From assembly GCA_029881555.1 (NCBI GenBank), contig JAOUMI010000030.1, forward strand, positions 1 to 6,709: a stretch of 6,709 bases of DNA, written 5' to 3'. The notes beneath the pieces were generated by a model, which did not search any database, was not told the DNA's origin, and saw nothing but the letters and a program-made list of their open reading frames with translations. Source of the stretch: Candidatus Bathyarchaeota archaeon. GTDB lineage: Archaea; Thermoproteota; Bathyarchaeia; Bathyarchaeales; Bathyarchaeaceae. Below are positions 1 through 6,020 of this stretch, in pieces. Both the position numbers and the translations under genes were made by a program. Every line of letters starts with the position of its first letter. Positions within the stretch are counted from its first letter, which is position 1.

Positions 1-1
1 G

Positions 2-670
2 CCGATCTCCGTTCCAAGGCCGATTCAGATAGGCAGCCCATCATTAGTCTTGGCCAGCAAGACCACCATGTTTGACTATATGGCGCCAGGCATATTCGCT
101 TATGCCGCAATCTTCCTCACGATGACAGTGGCCCAGTCATTTACTACTGATCGAGAAAAAGGATTACTGAGGAGAATCAACATTACACCAACTACGCCGA
201 CGGAGTTCATGACGAGCCAAGCAGTTTCAAACATGCTCGCAGCTTTAGTTCAAGCCGTGCTTGTCTTTGCGATGGCCTATCTTATAGGCTACCGTCCAAA
301 TGTCGACGCAGCCAGTTTTACCTTGGCGTTTGTTATCGTCTTGATCTTTTCGCTATGCAATGTTGGATTTGGTCTAATTACTGCGACAATAGCCAAGTCT
401 CCTGGAGCCGCCACGGGAATCGCCTTCGTATTCATAATGCCACAAATGTTTCTAGGCACATTCGTAGGCTTTGCACTCTCCCCAACTGGACAGGCAGCTG
501 GCAAGTTCGTGCCCAGCTACTACGTAACTGATGCGCTGACATCGCTGTTCTTGAGAGGCGCACCCATATCGAGTCCAACGATACTGTTAGATCTTGCTGT
601 TGTATCAGTCTGCAGCGTGATAGCGCTACTGTTAGGCATAGTTTTGTTCAGGAAATATGGAAAAGCCTAA
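2..670 (+). CDS. ABC-2 type transporter permease, half-size (DrrB/YadH-like), 5'-truncated
   Basis: This is the C-terminal 222 residues of an integral membrane subunit of an ABC exporter. The frame is open to the left edge, and the first in-frame start-like codon (TTG at 50) has no ribosome binding site and falls inside the conserved domain, so the true start lies off the window. What is visible matches the ABC2_membrane core: an outer-loop end, then the typical FDYMAPG entry into a helix (visible residues about 23-29). After that helix comes the cytoplasmic coupling stretch with TDREKGLLRRINITP followed by TPTEF. Four more hydrophobic segments follow, including a PQMFLGTFVGF helix, and before the last helix the FVPSYYVTDAL segment typical of the family. 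That gives five of the usual six helices; the first is missing. The ATPase partner is presumably upstream. Substrate unknown; the family exports drugs, lipids or polysaccharides. It ends with the polar tail RKYGKA and TAA. Confidence 0.9.
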   Translation, partial: PISVPRPIQIGSPSLVLASKTTMFDYMAPGIFAYAAIFLTMTVAQSFTTDREKGLLRRINITPTTPTEFMTSQAVSNMLAALVQAVLVFAMAYLIGYRPNVDAASFTLAFVIVLIFSLCNVGFGLITATIAKSPGAATGIAFVFIMPQMFLGTFVGFALSPTGQAAGKFVPSYYVTDALTSLFLRGAPISSPTILLDLAVVSVCSVIALLLGIVLFRKYGKA

Positions 671-1017
671 TTGAGTGTAAACAATGAAAGAGATCAAACT
701 AATCATGTTCAGGCTTTGCAAGAGAACGCGAAGAACCTCGAGCACAAAGAATCCTGCAGAGTTTTAGCCACAGGCAAGAGGACATTCCATGAGTTGCCAA
801 GATGACAGCTGCATATCCTGAGAGGCCACCGTGCCTCCACATAACTTGGCTGCAGAGTGTGAAACTATTAAGTCACCAACCAAGAGAATATTTCCAAAAG
901 CAAAGACGGATGTGCGTGCGCATTCAAATGCCACTGTTGCTGTTGTATCACAGTCACATATATTTAAAGGTTCCACTTCCAGATTAGAGCACCGCGTGTG
1001 CATTAGTTAAAAGACGG

Positions 1018-1034
1018 AGACAACATTTAAATAT
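1018..1034 (+). promoter_or_regulatory. Archaeal BRE/TATA promoter for the first ATPase-permease module
   Basis: A TATA box TTTAAATA lies at 1026-1033, preceded by a purine/A-rich BRE-like stretch (1018-1025) that matches RNWAAWYY at six of eight positions. With the usual 25-27 bp from TATA centre to start, transcription would begin near 1055, giving a leader of roughly 27 nt before the ATG at 1082. The core ATTTAAAT is self-complementary, so the box could also work on the minus strand. An inverted repeat overlaps its downstream edge. Confidence 0.6.
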
Positions 1035-1047
1035 GACCTATGTCATA
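1032..1047. promoter_or_regulatory. Perfect inverted repeat, candidate operator
   Basis: TATGAC (1032-1037) is followed by a 4-nt spacer CTAT and its exact reverse complement GTCATA (1042-1047). The 16-bp element starts inside the TATA box and ends before the predicted transcript start. A bound dimeric regulator there would block TBP/TFB or polymerase, so repression of the 1082-3437 module is the natural inference. No regulator gene is in the window, so the binding protein cannot be named. Confidence 0.45.
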
Positions 1048-1068
1048 GACCGCGTCCTCGAATATCGA

Positions 1069-1073
1069 AGAGG
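1069..1073 (+). promoter_or_regulatory. Ribosome binding site for the 1082 ATPase
   Basis: AGAGG lies 8 nt before the ATG at 1082 and is complementary to the end of archaeal 16S rRNA. It supports the chosen start and a leadered rather than leaderless mRNA. Confidence 0.6.
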
Positions 1074-1081
1074 AATAAATA

Positions 1082-1870
1082 ATGAAGATTTTGATCCGTA
1101 CAGATAGATTGTCCAAGTATTACGGTAAGGGAGGCGAGATCAAGGCCGTGGATGAACTCGGCCTCGAAGTTTATGAGGGAGAAACCTTTGGTCTGCTCGG
1201 TCCGAACGGGGCGGGTAAGACTACGACTGTTCGTTTGTTAAACTGCATCATAAAGCCGACCGGCGGCACAGCCACCGTCAACGGCTATGACGTTCTCAAA
1301 GAGGAAACAGATGTAAAACGAGTCACGGGCTTGCTTGCCGAGTCGCCAGGCTTGTACGAGAAGCTCAGCGCCCACGAGTTTCTGGAGTTCATGGGAGCCC
1401 TTTACGATGTCCCCGGCGATATTTTGCCTGAAAGGATAGACGACCTGCTGAAGCTATTCGGGCTTTATGATAGATGTGACTACCTACTTGAAGGCTACAG
1501 CAGAGGCATGAAACAGAAAATCCTGATCGCGGCAGCCCTGATCCACGATCCTCCTATTCTGTTTCTTGACGAGCCCACTTCCATGTTAGACCCCCGCGCT
1601 GCCCTCATGGTGAAGGATCTGATCAAAGGACTAGCAGACAAGGCTGGGAAAACCATCTTCATTTGCAGTCACATTCTTCCGGTTGTGGAGGAGCTGTGTG
1701 ACCGAATAGGCATCATCAATCAAGGTAGACTCATCGCATTAGGCACCATAGATGAAATAATCACTCAGACAAAAACGAAGACTTTAGAAAAGGCTTTCAT
1801 CGCCCTAACTGGCGGTGTTGAAGACAAGGAGCTTTTGGCATGGAGGGAGCAGAAGGGTGCCGGTGCCTAA
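1082..1870 (+). CDS. ABC exporter ATP-binding protein (CcmA/COG1131 type), module 1
   Basis: A 262-residue ATPase that would dimerise on the cytoplasmic face and power the permease encoded directly after it. All nucleotide-binding motifs are visible in order: Walker A GPNGAGKTT at 40-48; the Q-loop position in LLAESPGLY, where Glu87 stands instead of Gln; the signature YSRGMKQK at 139-146, the usual variant of LSGGQ in this family; Walker B ILFLDEP at 159-165 with catalytic Glu164; the D-loop SMLDP at 167-171, with Met for the common Gly; and the switch His197. A family-typical tail with a KAFIALTGG segment (about residues 239-247) follows the core. Length is close to the usual length for the family. 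The ATG at 1082 has a good AGAGG site, and the protein begins just before the first beta strand. Its 3' end overlaps the permease gene, so the two are almost certainly one operon. The transported substrate cannot be told from this subunit. Confidence 0.95.
   Translation: MKILIRTDRLSKYYGKGGEIKAVDELGLEVYEGETFGLLGPNGAGKTTTVRLLNCIIKPTGGTATVNGYDVLKEETDVKRVTGLLAESPGLYEKLSAHEFLEFMGALYDVPGDILPERIDDLLKLFGLYDRCDYLLEGYSRGMKQKILIAAALIHDPPILFLDEPTSMLDPRAALMVKDLIKGLADKAGKTIFICSHILPVVEELCDRIGIINQGRLIALGTIDEIITQTKTKTLEKAFIALTGGVEDKELLAWREQKGAGA
1842..1846 (+). promoter_or_regulatory. Ribosome binding site that decides the permease start
   Basis: GGAGG inside the 3' end of the ATPase gene lies 10 nt before GTG 1857. 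No comparable site precedes the upstream in-frame GTG at 1815, so the permease most likely starts at 1857. GTG 1863 is a weaker alternative, 16 nt from this site. Confidence 0.5.
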
Positions 1871-3437
1871 GTGGCTCGTGGTCGCGAGGAACGAATACCG
1901 CATCCGCATAAACAGTATACGGACGATAAGGCCCTACTTTCCCTATCTGGTCATTGCACTGTTAGCGGTTTATGTGGCGTTCATTGCGCCAGCAGTCGTT
2001 AGCCTCTTCATCGACGACCTTCTCGCTTTCTTCCTTTCCCAGGTTGCCTTGGCTATGGTGCCGATCATAATGTTCATAATCTTTTTCTACTTCATAATAC
2101 TTCCAATCACCTACACATTACAGGGAATGCAAGCTGGACAGGTGGAGATCTTTCTCGCAGCCCCCATAAAGCCAAGCGACGTTTTGCTAGGCGAATTTCT
2201 GGGCGTAATGCCTTTCTACGCTATTGCCATCACGGTGATGGCTGGCTTTTTCACGGCTGCTCTGAATCCGCTGGGGCTGGACATGCTTCAGATAGCGATA
2301 ACCGTCATAATTTTCGTGGCCACGTTTCTTTCTGCTCTCTGGATCGGCACAGTGATTGCCGCCTTGGTACGTACAAAGTTTGCAAAATCCGCCCGTGGAA
2401 GAGACGTTGGAAGAGCCCTGTCACTTGTCCTCGCTTTACCCATGATCGCAGTAATGTACGCAATTATGGGTGGAGGCTTGCTTGAAGCTCTTGCAGATCC
2501 CGGAACAAGCGGAATGGTTAGAGCCATTCTCAGCCTGTTGCCCAGTTCTTGGGGAGCTGAAGTTATCGTTAACTTCGCGTCCAACCCCGGCAACATCGGT
2601 GCGGTTGGCTTTGAGACACTGACCCGATTCGGAGGTCTTGTCGCCTTCTTCGTAGCGGTGCTGTGGCTTGGCACGAAAGCGGCTAATCGCGCCTACAGCA
2701 TTGAACCCACTACCTTCACGGCTTCTAGGGCTAAACCGGACGGCTTCTTCTATAGAACCGTTAGATATCTGGGGGGAGGCGGATCTTTCGGCACTCTCCT
2801 AGTGTCCGTCTTCAAGGATTATGGTCGAAGGCTTGAAAACCTGTCGAGAATTGCTTACATCGTGGGTCTAATAGCTATGGTGAACATCTTCTTTGGAGGA
2901 GGCTTTGATGATCCCGAAGCTGCCCTTCTAATGGGCTTATTTTTGTTTCCTTTCCTTGCCGTGTTAGTGGTTGGTCAAGTGACGGCGGGAGGTAAGGAAA
3001 GCCTCTTCATATATAAGAAGACTCCTTTTGGTGTGGGAAGGTTTGTCAAGGCGAGGTTGCTACAAGGTTGGCTGGTGGCAGTTCCGATCGGCGTGGCGAT
3101 CACAGTTGTTTCAATGATCTCAATTCCTCAAACCACACTTATTTCTTTGTTGACTTACACTGGATTTATGGCGCTAATCGTTGCAGCGAACGTGACTTTG
3201 GCTCTCGGCCTCTCCCTCCTGAACCCAGAATTCTCAGAAAATACTCGCACACAGATGTTCGGGCTAATAGTAAACGCGCAAGTAGCCATGTTTGTTTCAT
3301 TAGGGATTTTCATTGGCTCTCTGATCGTTCTAGACCTAGGCTTTCTTAACACCGTGCTGTTGCAAACTGTGGTGATTTGGCTACTGGGGATTGTGTTCCT
3401 CTACCTTGGAAAAAGAAGGTTTAGCAGAATCGAATAG
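1857..3437 (+). CDS. Full-length (fused, ~12 TM) ABC-2 type permease, module 1
   Basis: The membrane subunit of the first exporter, 526 residues from GTG 1857. The frame is open further back to GTG 1815, which would give 540 residues, but the GGAGG at 1842 favours 1857. About 12 hydrophobic segments are visible, at roughly residues 27-50, 58-88, 117-136, 143-171, 187-208, 257-276, 331-346, 355-374, 404-424, 427-455, 467-490 and 496-517. They form two six-helix halves joined by a polar linker (about 277-330) that contains KDYGRR. Each half has a coupling-type cytoplasmic segment after its second helix: EIFLAAPIKPSDVLLGEF at 97-114 and KESLFIYKKTPFGVGRFVKA at 380-399. Ordinary ABC-2 permeases have about 250 residues and one such half, so this chain is probably both halves of the pore in one protein. 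The amphipathic N-terminus (KWLVVARNEYR) resembles the elbow helix of the family. It overlaps the ATPase gene by 14 bp, so translational coupling is likely. Substrate unknown. Confidence 0.88.
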   Translation: MPVPKWLVVARNEYRIRINSIRTIRPYFPYLVIALLAVYVAFIAPAVVSLFIDDLLAFFLSQVALAMVPIIMFIIFFYFIILPITYTLQGMQAGQVEIFLAAPIKPSDVLLGEFLGVMPFYAIAITVMAGFFTAALNPLGLDMLQIAITVIIFVATFLSALWIGTVIAALVRTKFAKSARGRDVGRALSLVLALPMIAVMYAIMGGGLLEALADPGTSGMVRAILSLLPSSWGAEVIVNFASNPGNIGAVGFETLTRFGGLVAFFVAVLWLGTKAANRAYSIEPTTFTASRAKPDGFFYRTVRYLGGGGSFGTLLVSVFKDYGRRLENLSRIAYIVGLIAMVNIFFGGGFDDPEAALLMGLFLFPFLAVLVVGQVTAGGKESLFIYKKTPFGVGRFVKARLLQGWLVAVPIGVAITVVSMISIPQTTLISLLTYTGFMALIVAANVTLALGLSLLNPEFSENTRTQMFGLIVNAQVAMFVSLGIFIGSLIVLDLGFLNTVLLQTVVIWLLGIVFLYLGKRRFSRIE

Positions 3438-3505
3438 CGAAAAGGCAGCCTATAAGAGATTCGAAACAAATACCTATAGCCCAAGCTTTAACATTCAATG
3501 TGAGC

Positions 3506-3520
3506 GATAAACCTTTAAAT
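3506..3520 (+). promoter_or_regulatory. Strong archaeal BRE/TATA promoter for module 2
   Basis: GATAAA (3506-3511) followed by CCTTTAAA (3512-3519) fits the archaeal consensus RNWAAW-YYTTTAWA at every position. The expected start, about 25 bp from the TATA centre, falls near 3542-3544, leaving a leader of only about 11-13 nt before the ATG at 3555. It lies in the 117-bp gap between the two modules, so the second module can be transcribed on its own. Confidence 0.7.
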
Positions 3521-3554
3521 TGTTATTCTCAGTTTTTCAACGTGGTAGTTTTCT

Positions 3555-4334
3555 ATGGTTTCAGCTGGCGAGGCAACTGTAAAGTTGAGGGGAGTGGCTA
3601 AGCGTTACGCTGACATCATTGCAGTAGACTACGTTGACTTAGATGTTAAGTATGGCGAAATCCTTGGTCTCTTAGGTCCGAACGGCTCTGGTAAGTCCAC
3701 TACTTTAAAGATGATTCTGGCATTGATCAGGCCGGACTCCGGATCCGTCAGTGTTCTGGGCATAGAGGCGGAAGACGATCCTGTTGCTGTGAAGAGACAG
3801 GTGGGGTACGTTCCCGAGTCTCCGCGTCTATACGAGTTTTTGACGGGGTTAGAATACCTTGACTTCGTGGGTGACATTTACGGTTTAGACGCATCAGAGA
3901 AGAAAGGCCGAATCGAAGAATACCTAGAGGCTATGGAATTGGAGGGCAGGGAAGGCGACATGATAAGCAGTTATTCTCAAGGAATGAAGCAGAAAATCGC
4001 TCTCATCTCGGCTTTTCTGCACAAGCCAAAACTGCTACTCTTAGACGAACCCCTAAGCGGTCTAGACCCTAGGTCAGCCAGAATCGTAAAGGACCTCCTC
4101 CGCAAACTAACCGCGCAGGGAGTAACAACGATCATGTCAACCCACATTCTGGAGATCGCCCAAGCCATGTGCGACCGCATCGCCATCATGTACGAAGGAA
4201 GGTTGCTAGCCTTGGGCAACATGAAGGAGTTGAGGCAGAAGGCGAGGCTGCCCGGATCAGACTTGGAAGACGTTTTCTTGAAACTCACGGGAACAGAAGA
4301 CGTTAGAGAGGTGGTTGAGGCGCTTCTGAAATGA
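3555..4334 (+). CDS. ABC exporter ATP-binding protein (CcmA/COG1131 type), module 2
   Basis: A 259-residue ATPase that pairs with the permease encoded directly after it. Motifs in order: Walker A GPNGSGKST at 41-49; the Q-loop position in YVPESPRLY with Glu88 instead of Gln; the signature YSQGMKQK at 140-147; Walker B LLLLDEP at 160-166 with catalytic Glu165; the D-loop SGLDP at 168-172; and the switch His197 in STHIL. The tail DLEDVFLKLTG is typical of exporter ATPases of this group. It aligns along its length with the module 1 ATPase and shares the Glu at the Q-loop, so the two are paralogues, but they are clearly diverged (for example GSGKS against GAGKT). An in-frame TAG at 3546-3548 lies just upstream, making ATG 3555 the first possible ATG start. 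Only a weak GGTAG site precedes it, which fits the predicted very short leader. The stop codon overlaps the permease start as ATGA. Confidence 0.95.
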   Translation: MVSAGEATVKLRGVAKRYADIIAVDYVDLDVKYGEILGLLGPNGSGKSTTLKMILALIRPDSGSVSVLGIEAEDDPVAVKRQVGYVPESPRLYEFLTGLEYLDFVGDIYGLDASEKKGRIEEYLEAMELEGREGDMISSYSQGMKQKIALISAFLHKPKLLLLDEPLSGLDPRSARIVKDLLRKLTAQGVTTIMSTHILEIAQAMCDRIAIMYEGRLLALGNMKELRQKARLPGSDLEDVFLKLTGTEDVREVVEALLK

Positions 4335-6010
4335 ACTGGAAAACCGTTCTTCGGCTCGTTAGTGTTGATGTCAAATCTGGGAGATTGATTAGAGGTCAAA
4401 GACTCAGAAGGTATCGAGAGAGAAGGGTTTTTCAGTACTTGTTGTATGGGGGAGCCTGCGTTCTAGGAATAGCGGTGGGTTTAGGTGGGGGAATCTTCTA
4501 CACCGCAGTGCCTGACTCTGACCTGAGAACCTTGTTCTATGAAGGCGCTCGTCTCCTTTTCCTATCCTTCCCCACCATGGTTCTCCTTTACAGCCTAGTC
4601 TTCACCACGATGAGCCAAATCCAAAGGATGGGAGTAAGGTCTTCTATTCAACTACCTTACTGGCTACCCATCACCTGGGAGGAACACACCCTTGCGTCCA
4701 CCATAGCCCACCTCATCGGTTTACCCCTAGCTTCCATCATTCTATTCAGTTCAGCCATAGCCACGGTCTCCATCTACCTAGAGACGACACCTCTTGCCAT
4801 CCTCACGATTCTTACTTTACTGGCTAGCGCCTTCCTAGCTAGCACAACCACGGAGATTTTCAGAGTTCTGCAGACGAGGCTTATAGGAGCCGTGTACAAG
4901 TCCTCTGGAAAGGCCGCTGTTTGGGTGAGATTCCTAGGGTCCCTAATCTTTTTGATCGCCTTCTACGTAGTCTGGTTTTCTCTTACGTCTGGCGGTGGCT
5001 CCATCGCCCTCATTGAGATGCTTACCAGTGCCCAGGAGGCGGTTTGGTTTATCCCCTACGTCTGGTTAGGGGTGGCTTTGGCCTCTTTTATGAATGGGCT
5101 GCTGGCGCAAACCGTTATTTTTTCGCTGGCTTCCCTTCTGTTCATCTTGGTTCTCTTTTATGTGGCTGTTAAGTTGAACGCTAGATTTGGATTGTATGAG
5201 CCGCCGGCTATCACGGTCTCTAGGGGGGCTTACGTTCCAAAGGTTGGCTTTTTGGGAAAGCTTGGTTTTTCCTCCTTGGAGGCTGCTGTTATACGGAAGG
5301 ACTTTAAGGCTTTTACGAGACGTCGGGAACTCATGTACGTTTTCATAACGCCCCTAGTTGTTATACTTGTACCCCTGATGCAGTATTTGGGAATATATGG
5401 TGGACCTGTACCGCCAGAGGCTTCTAGGTTCCTTTCCGCTTGGATCCTTCTTGCGCCTGGAGCCATAATGGCTGTTATGTTGGGCACTATGATAATCGGC
5501 GAGGAAGGCGGGTCTGTATGGCTTTTCTTTTCTTCACCCATCACTGCGCGCAACCTAGTCAAGTCTAAGTACGCCTTTATAATCATCTTCTCATGCATAG
5601 TAATGCTGGTGTGCGGCGTTATTGGGATTCTAATTGCCCGTCCTTCACTAGACATCGCTATAGTATTGTTAATAGAATCCGTGCTGCTAATCTTCGCTTT
5701 AGGCGCCGTTTCCCTCAGAGCGGGAATAAAGGGAGCCGACTTCACCGAAGTTCCAAGGCCTAGAATGGTTAGGCCGTTAACAGTTGTCGTCTACGGTCTC
5801 TTATGCCTACTCTTAGCGTTGGCAATATTCTCTCCCCTCCTTCTACACGAAGTTACGATGGGGTACATACCCGTTCCCGTGTCCCTACCAAAAATAGACC
5901 TTTACGTCGCAGTTTCCATAAGCGCAGTTATAGCAGTCATCGTAACCTTCGTGTTCTATAAGATAGCGCTGGCTGCTGCTGAAAAGTTTCTGACAGAAGC
6001 AGAGGTATAG
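4331..6010 (+). CDS. Full-length (fused, ~12 TM) ABC-2 type permease, module 2
   Basis: The membrane subunit of the second exporter, 559 residues. About 12 hydrophobic segments are visible, at roughly 34-58, 70-95, 125-149, 153-176, 197-219, 260-281, 335-354, 367-390, 412-436, 440-463, 482-505 and 521-546, again as two six-helix halves. The joining linker holds RKDFKAFTRRREL at 322-334, which matches in place and character the KDYGRR linker of the module 1 permease. Coupling-type segments lie at about 105-122 (SIQLPYWLPITWEEHTLA) and 391-410 (EEGGSVWLFFSSPITARNLV). The basic N-terminus (RGQRLRRYRERR, 21-32) fits a cytoplasmic start. The ATG overlaps the ATPase stop in an ATGA, with GAGG 10 nt upstream, so the pair is translationally coupled. 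Similarity to the module 1 permease is mainly in architecture and a few motifs, so they are distant paralogues that probably carry different substrates. It could belong to the large-permease ABC-2 families with no assigned substrate; no function can be given beyond export or membrane remodelling. Confidence 0.88.
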   Translation: MNWKTVLRLVSVDVKSGRLIRGQRLRRYRERRVFQYLLYGGACVLGIAVGLGGGIFYTAVPDSDLRTLFYEGARLLFLSFPTMVLLYSLVFTTMSQIQRMGVRSSIQLPYWLPITWEEHTLASTIAHLIGLPLASIILFSSAIATVSIYLETTPLAILTILTLLASAFLASTTTEIFRVLQTRLIGAVYKSSGKAAVWVRFLGSLIFLIAFYVVWFSLTSGGGSIALIEMLTSAQEAVWFIPYVWLGVALASFMNGLLAQTVIFSLASLLFILVLFYVAVKLNARFGLYEPPAITVSRGAYVPKVGFLGKLGFSSLEAAVIRKDFKAFTRRRELMYVFITPLVVILVPLMQYLGIYGGPVPPEASRFLSAWILLAPGAIMAVMLGTMIIGEEGGSVWLFFSSPITARNLVKSKYAFIIIFSCIVMLVCGVIGILIARPSLDIAIVLLIESVLLIFALGAVSLRAGIKGADFTEVPRPRMVRPLTVVVYGLLCLLLALAIFSPLLLHEVTMGYIPVPVSLPKIDLYVAVSISAVIAVIVTFVFYKIALAAAEKFLTEAEV

Positions 6011-6020
6011 GAACTGGGCG

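Larger units (their letters stand above)
671..1081. other. Long intergenic region without a confident gene
   Basis: About 410 bp separate the truncated permease from the first complete module, a large gap in an otherwise compact window. The right end (about 1018-1081) holds a promoter, an inverted repeat and a ribosome binding site for the ATPase gene. A second TATA-like string lies at about 959-967. Short frames exist: a TTG-started 44-codon hydrophilic frame from 671, an ATG-started 27-codon frame at 684-767, and a cysteine-rich 79-residue frame on the minus strand at 764-1003. None resembles a family I recognise. A weak 5-bp hairpin (GAGGC at 822-826 pairing with GCCTC at 833-837) is present, with no T-run after it. 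The region could be a decayed gene, a long regulatory region or the site of an untranslated RNA; the sequence alone does not decide. Confidence 0.6.

Noticed and set aside
671..805. Small plus-strand frames after the first permease: a 44-codon TTG-started frame at 671-805 and a 27-codon ATG-started frame at 684-767.
   Set aside because: Hydrophilic, low-information sequence with only a weak GAGTG before the ATG and no recognisable family.
822..837. Hairpin GAGGC/GCCTC as a terminator for the first permease.
   Set aside because: Only a 5-bp stem, 150 bp past the stop codon and with no T-run; archaeal termination relies mainly on T-runs.
959..967. Second TATA-like string ATATTTAAA as an alternative promoter for module 1.
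   Set aside because: It would need a leader of about 90 nt and has a poor BRE; the box at 1026 is better placed. A minor role cannot be excluded.
802..987. A 61-residue plus-strand frame in the intergenic region.
   Set aside because: No ribosome binding site and an unnatural composition rich in Leu, His, Arg and Pro; it overlaps the more plausible minus-strand frame.
1815..1856. Upstream GTG at 1815 as the start of the module 1 permease.
   Set aside because: It would add 14 residues unlike a membrane-protein N-terminus, lies 56 bp inside the ATPase gene and has no binding site, while GTG 1857 has GGAGG at good spacing.
3495..3511. TGTGAGCGATAA resembles part of the E. coli lac operator (and a CRP half-site).
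   Set aside because: It lacks the symmetric second half and one base of the operator core, and it overlaps a perfect archaeal BRE. Chance similarity is more likely.
2288..5745. Long minus-strand frames opposite both permeases and the second ATPase (for example 2288-2674, 3977-4399, 5230-5745).
   Set aside because: They mirror strongly supported plus-strand genes, have shadow-like compositions and match no family.
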